Assembly: GCA_003513855.1 (NCBI GenBank)
Contig: DOTC01000172.1
Span: 1-5,490, forward strand
DNA: 5,490 nucleotides
Reading direction: 5' to 3'
From: Deltaproteobacteria bacterium
Lineage (GTDB): Bacteria > Desulfobacterota > Deferrimicrobia > Deferrimicrobiales > Deferrimicrobiaceae
Part shown: one piece after another, positions 1-5,242 of the stretch
Numbering within the stretch: the first letter of the stretch is position 1
Layout of the letters: each line of letters begins with the position of its first letter
Made by a program: the position numbers and the translations under genes
The notes under the pieces: model-generated
Databases searched by the model: none
What the model saw: only the letters and a program-made list of their open reading frames with translations
What the model was told of the DNA's origin: nothing

Positions 1-807
1 CCCGCCGAGAAACGACCGCCGGGAGTGGCAGGGGGCGCAGATCCCGAGCATCCCGGCCGCGTCCATTTCGCGGGTGTCGACGGTCAGGTCGAAGTTCTTC
101 GTCTCGGTCAGCCCCATCGCCGGCCGGTCGGCCCACGCGACGTGCCGCTCCCCGGGGCCGTGGCACGCCTCGCACCCCACATCGATGTCGGTCCAGGTCG
201 TCCGGTAGGTGTCCGTGGCCATGTCGTACCGTTTTTCCAGATTCGTCGAGTGGCACTCGGCGCACATCAGGTTCCAGTTCTCCCCTCCCCGCGTCCAGTG
301 CAGCCAGTCGCTCGAATCGTCGGTGTGGTTGGGGAGGAGGAACCACTTCTTCGCCTTCACGTCCCAGGCGATCGTCAGGCACTGGAGACGCCCTCCGGGG
401 AAAGGGATGAGGTACTGCTGCAGGGGAAAGGCGCCGAAGGTGTAGGCGATCTCGAAATCGGCCATCTTCCCTTCCGGTCCCCGGGTGTGGACGGTAAATT
501 TCCCCTTCTTCCGGAAAAAGCGGGTCTCGATCCCCTTGTGGCGGAGGACCGCGTTGTCGAAATTTCCCAGGACGGTGTTGTCCGTGGCGACGTCCATGGC
601 GAGATCGTGGTGGGAGTTCTTCCACTTGCCGTACGCTTCCTTGTGGCACCGTTCGCACTTCGCGCTTCCCACGAAGCGCACCACGGGAGGGGGGGCAGGT
701 TTTCGCTCGTACCCGGCCTTCAGCAGGTAGGCGGGGACGGAGAGCACGATGACGACGGTCGCCACCAGTCCCGTCCGCTTCCAGATGTTCAGTGTTGCGT
801 CGTGCAT
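1..807 (-). CDS. Multiheme c-type cytochrome, N-terminal part (cut by window edge)
   Basis: This is the first 269 residues of a membrane-anchored, periplasm-facing multiheme cytochrome c; the rest lies beyond base 1. It starts at the first in-frame ATG after an in-frame TAA that is the Rieske stop. Residues about 12-30 form one hydrophobic segment (signal anchor or signal peptide), with no lipobox visible. Four CxxCH heme sites are present: CERCH 51-55, CAECH 182-186, CEACH 212-216 and CAPCH 257-261. Sequence around them (FVGSAKCERCH, PLQQYLIPFPGGRLQ, NWNLMCAECHST, GCEACHGPG) resembles, from memory, cytochrome c554-like proteins that often carry TPR repeats after the heme domain; no TPR is visible here. 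It is last in the minus-strand operon, 51 bp after the Rieske gene, so it probably accepts electrons from the Rieske/cytochrome b pair. No strong ribosome site precedes the ATG. Heme binding is well supported; the partner role is inference. Confidence 0.9.
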   Translation of the reverse strand, partial: MHDATLNIWKRTGLVATVVIVLSVPAYLLKAGYERKPAPPPVVRFVGSAKCERCHKEAYGKWKNSHHDLAMDVATDNTVLGNFDNAVLRHKGIETRFFRKKGKFTVHTRGPEGKMADFEIAYTFGAFPLQQYLIPFPGGRLQCLTIAWDVKAKKWFLLPNHTDDSSDWLHWTRGGENWNLMCAECHSTNLEKRYDMATDTYRTTWTDIDVGCEACHGPGERHVAWADRPAMGLTETKNFDLTVDTREMDAAGMLGICAPCHSRRSFLGG

Positions 808-858
808 TCCGCGCGATACGCTCCCGGCCGGGTAACCGTCTCCCGGCCGCCGGATTTC

Positions 859-1455
859 TTACGGATAGACCGCCTGCGACTTCTCGAACCGCTGCCGCCG
901 GAGAGGCTTCCCGGTGTCCACCTTCACGATCCCGTTCACGAGGCTGACGGGAAACAGGTCCAGGGCCCTCGGCGCCGGCGGGTTCGCGACGTTCCCCTGG
1001 ATGTCGAAGACCGAGGCGTGGCAGGGACAGATGAACCGCTTCTCCTCGGCGACCCACGGGACGGAGCAGCCGAGGTGGGTGCACTTCCGGGAGAGGGCGA
1101 GCAGACCGCCGTCCGGGAGGCGTGCGAGGTAGAAGTGTCCCTGCCGGAAGGCGGTGACGGTATCCGGGGCGAAGCGCTCCTCCGGGCCGGCCGTGATGAC
1201 GCCGCCGAATGCCCCCTCTTTTTCCGCCGCCCTTTTCGGTGCAAGGAACGCCAGCCCCACCCCGAGAAACTCGAGAAGGGCGACGATCCCGAGAATCTTC
1301 CAGAGCCGCCCGAGGAAATCCCGGCGTGGGGTCTCCTCGGCCCGGGGGGCCTGTACCGACGGTGGGGTCTCCTCCACCCCGGGGGCCTGGGCCGGCGGCG
1401 GGGTCTTTTCGACCCCGGGGGTCTCTTTCGTCTTTTTTCGTTTCTTTGCGCTCAT
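859..1455 (-). CDS. Rieske [2Fe-2S] subunit of a cytochrome bc-type complex
   Basis: This 198-aa protein is the iron-sulfur subunit that takes the first electron from quinol and passes it to a c-type cytochrome. The cluster motifs are CTHLGC (C125, H127, C130) and CPCH (C143, C145, H146). C125, H127, C143 and H146 should bind the cluster, while C130 and C145 should form the stabilising disulfide. A twin-arginine motif PRRDFLGR (R44-R45) leads into a hydrophobic segment at about 52-72, as in Tat-exported, membrane-anchored Rieske proteins. Ahead of the motif is an unusual Lys-rich, then Pro/Glu-rich, extension of about 43 residues containing three 12-aa repeats, predicted to stay in the cytoplasm. 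The residue usually Tyr after the second motif is Phe (F150), while Ser (S148) is kept; this is typical of lower-potential clusters. The ATG lies 16 bp after the cytochrome b stop without a clear ribosome site, suggesting translational coupling. Confidence 0.95.
   Translation of the reverse strand: MSAKKRKKTKETPGVEKTPPPAQAPGVEETPPSVQAPRAEETPRRDFLGRLWKILGIVALLEFLGVGLAFLAPKRAAEKEGAFGGVITAGPEERFAPDTVTAFRQGHFYLARLPDGGLLALSRKCTHLGCSVPWVAEEKRFICPCHASVFDIQGNVANPPAPRALDLFPVSLVNGIVKVDTGKPLRRQRFEKSQAVYP
1315..1422 (-). repeat. Three tandem 36-bp units coding the Rieske N-terminal extension
   Basis: Three in-frame 36-bp units encode 12-residue repeats at Rieske residues 12-23, 24-35 and 36-47: TPGVEKTPPPAQ, APGVEETPPSVQ and APRAEETPRRDF. 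At DNA level, a GGGGTCT block recurs exactly every 36 bp on the plus strand, at 1328, 1364 and 1400. The third unit runs straight into the twin-arginine motif, so the Tat signal appears to sit at the edge of the expanded tract. The repeated peptide is Pro/Glu-rich and probably disordered. Its function is unknown; it may be a spacer ahead of the export signal, or simply a slippage expansion. Confidence 0.85.
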
Positions 1456-1471
1456 AGGGAAACCCGGGGCC

Positions 1472-2824
1472 CTAGAAGAGGACCAGCTTCATCCCCTCTC
1501 CGCGCAAGAAGATCCCCGTCAGGGTCAGCACGAGAAACGCCGCGAGGAGAAATAGAAGTAACGCCTGCATCGTCTCGCTCTTCGACAGCTCGAACTTCCT
1601 TCGCATCCACGCAAGGAACCCCCCGAAGAAGGCGAGGAAGATCGCCATCGGGAGGAGGCCGTTCGATATCGCCGGCGGGACTCCGGGAAGCCATGTCTCG
1701 AAGGAAAGCAGGTACTCGTCCGCAAGAATCGCCAGGAGGGTGAAGATGAGAGCCGCGAGGGCGGCGTAGAGCCCCGACGTCCTCCCCTTGCGGGAGATCA
1801 GCCACACCCCGGGGCGGACCAGGTCGTATTTCAGATACGGGAGGGAAAGGAACAGGCCGAGCAGGGCCGCCGGCACGATCAGGACGGAGAACAGCGGGTC
1901 GAAATGGAGCATGAGCTCCTGGATCCCGAGGAAGTACCAGGGCGCCTTGGCGGGGTTGGGGCTCATCCCGGGGTTCGCCTTCGCCTCGAGCGGAGCGTTC
2001 GCGAACACCGACCATGCCAGCACGAGGGCGATAATGACCAGGCCGGCGACAAACTCCCGGGTCGTCAGGTTCGGGATCGTCGGAACGTGCTCGACCGTCG
2101 GGGAGGGCTCCTCGTCGGGTCCGTGCGGGATCACCAGCCCCCCGGCCTTCCGGACCCTCCAGAAGTGAAAGGGCATCAGGAGGAACAGAAGGGCGGGAAG
2201 GATGGCGATGTGGAGCGCGTAGAAGATCGACAGCGTGGAGGGTCCGATCTCCGCTCCCCCCCGGACCACCCTCTGCAACGACGGCCCGGCCAAAGGAACG
2301 GTCTCGAGCATACCGGTGCAGATGGTGACGGCCCAGTAGGAGAGCTGGTCCCAGGGAAGCAGGTACCCCGTGAAGCCGGACATGAGGATCAGGAGGAACA
2401 GGATCATCCCGATGACCCAGTTGAGCTGGCGGGGAGGATGAAAAGCCCCGGTCAGGTAGACCCTGAGAAGGTGGAGAAAGGCGACGACGATGAGAACGTT
2501 GCCGCTCCAGTGGTGGATGTTCCGGACGAACCCCCCGAAGAGGAAGCGGTCCTTTAGCGCGAGAATCGAGTCATAGGCACGCTCCGGGGAGGGCTCGTAG
2601 GCGAACAGCAGCAGGATTCCCGTCCCGGCCAGGAGGATCGCCAGGACCACGGACATCCCTCCCAGTCCCCAGGTAAGAGTAAGGTCGAGGGTCTTCGCGG
2701 GAACGTTCCGGGGGTGGATGTGAAGAATCAGGCCGGACCATTTGCGCTCCCGGCGCAGCGGCGGGGCGTCTCCGGCGAAAGCACCCGGATCTCCGGGGGG
2801 CTGTGCTCCTCGATGGCTTGCCAC
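1472..2824 (-). CDS. Cytochrome b subunit (fused b6/subunit IV type) of a quinol:cytochrome c oxidoreductase
   Basis: This 450-aa integral membrane protein would carry hemes bL and bH and the two quinone sites. Ligand pairs fit cytochrome b spacing: H104/H118 (14 apart, in NIHHWSGN...FLHLLRVY) and H205/H220 (15 apart, in ALHIAILP...MPFHFWRVRKAGG). GYLLPWDQ, SYWAVTICTG and PRQLNWVIG are family signatures. About nine membrane helices are seen: four in the b6-like half, then a subunit IV-like half from about 255 with extra C-terminal helices to about 439. The Qo motif reads A294-P-W-Y297 instead of PEWY. The place of the b6 heme ci cysteine (YCLGG) reads WGLGG (G53). The start is GTG; the first ~27 residues do not look conserved, so a later start (for example CTG at L23) is possible. 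It is first in the operon and has a good promoter immediately upstream. Confidence 0.95.
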   Translation of the reverse strand: MASHRGAQPPGDPGAFAGDAPPLRRERKWSGLILHIHPRNVPAKTLDLTLTWGLGGMSVVLAILLAGTGILLLFAYEPSPERAYDSILALKDRFLFGGFVRNIHHWSGNVLIVVAFLHLLRVYLTGAFHPPRQLNWVIGMILFLLILMSGFTGYLLPWDQLSYWAVTICTGMLETVPLAGPSLQRVVRGGAEIGPSTLSIFYALHIAILPALLFLLMPFHFWRVRKAGGLVIPHGPDEEPSPTVEHVPTIPNLTTREFVAGLVIIALVLAWSVFANAPLEAKANPGMSPNPAKAPWYFLGIQELMLHFDPLFSVLIVPAALLGLFLSLPYLKYDLVRPGVWLISRKGRTSGLYAALAALIFTLLAILADEYLLSFETWLPGVPPAISNGLLPMAIFLAFFGGFLAWMRRKFELSKSETMQALLLFLLAAFLVLTLTGIFLRGEGMKLVLF

Positions 2825-2830
2825 GCACCA

Positions 2831-2858
2831 ATTATACGCGGGGGGGTCGATCGATCAA
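2831..2858 (-). promoter_or_regulatory. Sigma70-type promoter for the cytochrome b-Rieske-cytochrome c operon
   Basis: Reading the minus strand, TTGATC (2858-2853) is followed after 16 bp by a perfect TATAAT (2836-2831). The predicted transcription start falls at about 2824, the first base of the GTG codon assigned to cytochrome b. The transcript would then be leaderless, or translation would start further in. The -35 box is embedded in overlapping short palindromes (TCGATCGA and GATCGATC, 2847-2856), which may be a regulator site, though such short palindromes occur by chance. Confidence 0.55.
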
Positions 2859-2889
2859 GACCGGACTGGCCGCAGGCAGGTCCCGGTAG

Positions 2890-2895
2890 TATACT
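2890..2895 (+). promoter_or_regulatory. Candidate -10 box for the GYD-domain gene
   Basis: TATACT matches five of six bases of the -10 consensus and would place the transcription start near 2902, about 60 bp ahead of the GYD gene. The matching -35 is weak (CTGGCC at 2866-2871, 18 bp upstream). The divergent layout of the 139-bp gap requires some plus-strand promoter here, but this one is only a candidate. Confidence 0.3.
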
Positions 2896-2963
2896 TTTCC
2901 CGTTCCCGTCTTCGGCATTCGTCAACCCTTCCGTCCACCGCCGGCCAGGAGAAAGGAGAAGCC

Positions 2964-3248
2964 ATGGCGCTCTACATCCTGCTCAGCTCGCTCACCGACG
3001 AGGGAAGGAAAACCGTCAAATCGAAGCCGGACCGGATCAAGGAAGTGAACAAGGAGATCGAGGGGATGGGGGCGAAGGTGCTCGGGCAGTACGCGGTCCT
3101 CGGCCTGTACGATTTCGTCAACATCATTGAGGCCCCGAGCAACGAGACGATGGCGAAGATCTCGGTTGCGCTGGGGGCACGCGGGACGATCCAGATCATG
3201 ACCCTCCCCGCGATGACGATCGAACAGTTCATCAAGACGCTCCAGTGA
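2964..3248 (+). CDS. GYD-domain protein
   Basis: This small soluble protein of 94 aa has the usual length and pattern of the GYD family, a ferredoxin-like alpha/beta fold whose biochemical role is not established. The signature is GLYD at residues 47-50, within a hydrophobic strand (VLGLYDFVNIIEAP). The N-terminal strand (ALYILLSSLT), a charged helix rich in Lys/Glu (about 12-35) and a final segment (IQIMTLPAMTIEQF) complete the fold. The ATG is set by a strong AAGGAG at 2953-2958, five bases upstream. It is divergent from the cytochrome operon and followed after 13 bp by a small membrane-protein gene, probably in one transcript. No signal peptide is seen, so it is predicted cytoplasmic. The family call is good; the function is unknown. 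Confidence 0.88.
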   Translation: MALYILLSSLTDEGRKTVKSKPDRIKEVNKEIEGMGAKVLGQYAVLGLYDFVNIIEAPSNETMAKISVALGARGTIQIMTLPAMTIEQFIKTLQ

Positions 3249-3261
3249 TTGCCGTTCGCCG

Positions 3262-3573
3262 GTGAATCCCGAGGAGAGCAAGGAGGCGACACGCCCGCGG
3301 GAAGAGCCGCATCCGTTCCCCGGCCGGCCCGACCGGAAGAGAAGGACCGGCTCACGGTTCCTCCTGGCCGTCGCGCTGGCCGGCTGCGTCATCGGCGCTG
3401 TCTTCGCCGGAGCGCGCATCTCGGACTTCCTCTGCGACATCGCCGGCATCACATCGACGTGGGTGCGCCTGGCCGGGAAGGTCGCCGTCATCGCGATTCT
3501 CCTTCCCGCGTGGTTCTACCTGGTGGAGCGGTTATTCCTTTCGCGGTCTTCCCGCTTCAGGCGGAATCCTTAA
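3262..3573 (+). CDS. Unrecognised small protein with two predicted membrane segments
   Basis: I do not recognise this 103-aa protein. It has a polar N-terminus rich in Glu, Pro and Arg (1-31), a hydrophobic segment at about 32-51, a short loop containing two acidic residues and a Cys, a second segment at about 68-92, and a basic tail (SRSSRFRR). Charge distribution suggests both ends are cytoplasmic. The start is a GTG 13 bp after the GYD stop without a clear ribosome site, so it may be translated by coupling; the start is uncertain. The reading frame is chosen because it gives two clean hydrophobic stretches, whereas the overlapping frame gives Arg-rich sequence with no fold. Its last codons and stop (Asn-Pro-TAA) come from the 30-bp repeat at 3563, so the original C-terminus may have been different. 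Confidence 0.6.
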   Translation: MNPEESKEATRPREEPHPFPGRPDRKRRTGSRFLLAVALAGCVIGAVFAGARISDFLCDIAGITSTWVRLAGKVAVIAILLPAWFYLVERLFLSRSSRFRRNP

Positions 3574-3592
3574 AAAGTTTAAGAACGTCCCC
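3563..3592. repeat. 30-bp direct repeat, left copy
   Basis: The sequence is identical over 30 bases to 5450-5479 in the same orientation. It begins GGAATCC, contains the perfect inverted repeat CTTAAA-AAG-TTTAAG (3569-3583) and ends GAACGTCCCC; the outer GGA and TCC extend the symmetry imperfectly. Identity stops sharply on both sides (C versus T before it, A versus T after it). It covers the stop codon of the upstream membrane-protein gene. The shape resembles a REP-type or other dispersed palindromic element, but no transposase gene is in the window. Confidence 0.9.
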
Positions 3593-3624
3593 ACGCTAAA
3601 GGGAAACCCCGTCGAAATGTCCCC

Positions 3625-3655
3625 TTGACATAAACGAACGATCGTGCTATTTAAT
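3625..3655 (+). promoter_or_regulatory. Promoter of the tetR-hydrolase unit
   Basis: A perfect TTGACA (3625-3630) is followed by an AT-rich -10 region that can be read as TATTTA after 17 bp or TTTAAT after 19 bp (3650-3655). Either puts the transcription start at about 3660-3662, next to the tetR ATG at 3661. There is no ribosome-binding sequence ahead of that ATG, so the tetR mRNA is probably leaderless. A palindromic box lies between the -35 and -10, as expected for a repressed promoter. Confidence 0.65.
3634..3645. promoter_or_regulatory. Putative TetR operator in its own promoter
   Basis: ACGAACGATCGT lies in the spacer between the -35 and -10 boxes. Its right part, ACGATCGT (3638-3645), is a perfect 8-bp palindrome, and symmetry extends weakly to 3631-3652 (7 of 11 positions per half). 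The 12-mer differs by one base from a perfect palindrome inside the downstream hydrolase gene at 4364. Location and symmetry suggest autorepression by the adjacent TetR protein; binding itself is inference. Confidence 0.5.
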
Positions 3656-3660
3656 ATTCC

Positions 3661-4284
3661 ATGACCAAAGGGGATGACAGGAAATTATCGATCCTGGCCA
3701 CCGGACTGGATATTGCCAGCCGGCTGGGGCTGGAAGCCGTAACCATCGGTTCCCTTGCCAAGGCGGCCAACATGTCCAAGAGCGGCCTGTTTGCCCATTT
3801 CCAGTCCAAGGAAAACCTTCAGATCGAGTTGCTCAAATATGCGGGGGAGATATTTTCGAGGGACGTGGTCGCCCCGGCATTGGCGGTTCCGGCCGGCATA
3901 CCGCGCATCCGGGCCCTTGTGGAAAACTGGATTCGCTTTTCCGGCGCCCTGACCGGGGGATGCATCTTCGTTACTGCCAGCACCGACTTCAAGGACAGAC
4001 CCGGAAAAGTTAAGGATTTTCTGTTACAGCAACAGAATGCATGGATCGACAGTCTGCGGCGCATTGCGCGTTCGGCCATCGAGGCGGGCGATTTCCGCAA
4101 GGACGCGGATTGCTCCCAGTTTGCATTCGAGCTCTATTCGCTTCTGCTTGGTTTTCATCTCTACTATACGTTGCTGGACAGCGCGGACACGCAGAAGCGC
4201 CAGCAGGCGGCGCTTGAACAACTGCTGCGCGCATACCAGGGAAGCCCCGCCCCGGCTGGCATCACACCAGGCGCAGGTCTATAA
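3661..4284 (+). CDS. TetR/AcrR-family transcriptional repressor
   Basis: This 207-aa protein is of normal TetR length. The N-terminal DNA-binding domain covers about 8-55, with the helix-turn-helix at about 28-47 (TIGSLAKAANMSKSGLFAHF) followed by the typical QSKENL. The C-terminal half (about 75-195) would bind a ligand and dimerise; GGCIFVTAS (99-107), the DRPG stretch (112-115) and a C-terminal FELYSLLLGFHLYY segment resemble a TetR subgroup often found beside alpha/beta hydrolases or fatty-acid-related genes, from memory. The ATG is the first in frame and has no ribosome site but a promoter directly against it. The hydrolase follows 43 bp downstream on the same strand. It probably represses itself and the hydrolase until a small, perhaps hydrophobic, effector binds. 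The effector is unknown. AT content is visibly higher than in the respiratory genes. Confidence 0.92.
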   Translation: MTKGDDRKLSILATGLDIASRLGLEAVTIGSLAKAANMSKSGLFAHFQSKENLQIELLKYAGEIFSRDVVAPALAVPAGIPRIRALVENWIRFSGALTGGCIFVTASTDFKDRPGKVKDFLLQQQNAWIDSLRRIARSAIEAGDFRKDADCSQFAFELYSLLLGFHLYYTLLDSADTQKRQQAALEQLLRAYQGSPAPAGITPGAGL

Positions 4285-4327
4285 GGCCTTTCACCGCTTA
4301 GAATCCCCTTACTGAAGGAGGGAGAAG

Positions 4328-5242
4328 ATGGCCAATCTTTCATCAGCCTCACACAGGTTCAGCACGAACGTTCGTATTCATTCGCTACGCATGTGGGTCG
4401 CGCGACTGGTGTTCAAAGTCCTATGGGGTACCTCACCGCGCCTCGCGGAGCGTCTTGCCGTGAAGCTCTTTTTTTCTCCCTGGAATTCCCCCCTTTCGGA
4501 GGAAGGAAAGCAATGGCTGGACATGGGAGAGCCATTTTCCATACGGGTCCATGACAGAAAAATCCAGGCCTGGCGATGGGGGAGCGGTCCGGGAGTACTT
4601 TTCGTCCATGGCTGGAGCGGGCGAGGCATCCAGTTTCACCGGTTCATCGACCCGCTGGTCCGGGCAGGTTTCACGGCCATCGCCTTCGACGGCCCGGCCC
4701 ACGGCGCATCCGATGGCCGGAGCACCAGCTATTTCGAATTCACCGACGTCGTACGCGCCTTTTTCGACCCCGGGCTGGGGCTCGATATCCGCGGTGTCGT
4801 TGCCCACTCGTTCGGCGCAGCGGCCGTGATCAACGGCCTTGCCCGGCAAACGGATTCCCCGGGGACCGTGCTGATTGCGCCGGCGCTCATGCTCCGGGAT
4901 ATGGTTACCCACGCCTTCGAGCGACACGGCGTCCCTCCGGATCTTTTCGAAAACCTTCTTGCCGTCTATGAAAACCGCTTCGGATACAGCCTGCGACGCG
5001 ACGATCCGCATCTGCACTTGAAAGACCTGCGACGGTCCGCTCTCGTGATTCATGATCAGGATGACCCGATCGTCGCGTACCAGGACTCACGTGCGTTGAG
5101 TCAACATCCCGGAATTCTTGCGCTGCAGACGACGGTCGGCCTGGGCCACAGGAAAATACTTACCGATCCGGACGTTGTGGAGACAACCGTTTCCCACCTC
5201 GTGAAGGAGGCATCCGCATGGACCCTGTCGAACGCATATTGA
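4328..5242 (+). CDS. Alpha/beta hydrolase
   Basis: This 304-aa serine hydrolase probably acts on an ester, thioester or similar acyl substrate that cannot be named from sequence. The fold core starts at about 88: VLFVHGWSGRG carries the oxyanion-loop HGW (94-96), FDGPAHGAS follows (120-127), and the nucleophile elbow is AHSFG with Ser161. The acid is probably D246 in HDQDDPIV, and the base H274 in GLGHRKIL. The elbow has Ala159 where Gly is usual (GxSxG becomes AxSxG). Residues 1-70 form a basic and partly hydrophobic extension (MWVARLVFKVLW at 22-33) without a clear signal peptide; it may touch the membrane. The ATG is fixed by AGGAGG at 4316-4321, six bases upstream. It shares a transcript with tetR. 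A perfect 12-bp palindrome within its first codons may be a second operator. Confidence 0.9.
   Translation: MANLSSASHRFSTNVRIHSLRMWVARLVFKVLWGTSPRLAERLAVKLFFSPWNSPLSEEGKQWLDMGEPFSIRVHDRKIQAWRWGSGPGVLFVHGWSGRGIQFHRFIDPLVRAGFTAIAFDGPAHGASDGRSTSYFEFTDVVRAFFDPGLGLDIRGVVAHSFGAAAVINGLARQTDSPGTVLIAPALMLRDMVTHAFERHGVPPDLFENLLAVYENRFGYSLRRDDPHLHLKDLRRSALVIHDQDDPIVAYQDSRALSQHPGILALQTTVGLGHRKILTDPDVVETTVSHLVKEASAWTLSNAY
4364..4375. promoter_or_regulatory. Second putative TetR box, inside the start of the hydrolase gene
   Basis: ACGAACGTTCGT is a perfect 12-bp palindrome overlapping hydrolase codons 13-16. It matches the box in the tetR promoter at 11 of 12 bases. A regulator bound here could block transcription through the gene or form a loop with the promoter site about 730 bp upstream. 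The site is coding, so chance is possible, but the match to the promoter box makes it worth listing. Confidence 0.45.

Noticed and set aside
1456..1471. GGGCCC and CCCGGG symmetry between cytochrome b and Rieske genes
   Set aside because: It is only 16 bp and GC-rich, with no T-run and no stable long stem; not enough for a terminator or regulatory call.
25..1743. Very long open frame (572 codons) on the plus strand
   Set aside because: It lies antisense to the cytochrome c, Rieske and cytochrome b genes, which have clear motifs. The translation is Arg/Gly/Pro-rich with no domain, as expected of a GC-rich shadow frame.
1904..2557. 217-codon plus-strand open frame
   Set aside because: Antisense to the conserved core of cytochrome b, with highly charged low-complexity translation and no motif.
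2838..2862. Seven-G run and overlapping TCGATCGA/GATCGATC palindromes in the divergent promoter region
   Set aside because: They may be a regulator site, but short palindromes of this kind are common in GC-rich DNA and nothing else in the window matches them.
2922..3491. Minus-strand open frames opposite the GYD and membrane-protein genes
   Set aside because: They oppose a gene with a strong ribosome site and family signature, and their translations show no recognisable domain.
3249..3599. Alternative plus-strand frame over the small membrane protein
   Set aside because: It gives an Arg-rich sequence without hydrophobic segments, whereas the GTG-started frame at 3262 gives two clean membrane segments.
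3600..3624. GGGAAACCCC and a second GTCCCCTT just after the left repeat
   Set aside because: The hairpin is too short to be a terminator. The GTCCCCTT echo of the repeat's end is only eight bases, so it may be chance, although it could be a remnant of a longer repeat.
4433..5053. 206-codon minus-strand open frame opposite the hydrolase
   Set aside because: The plus strand encodes a complete hydrolase with catalytic residues in order; the antisense product has no motif.
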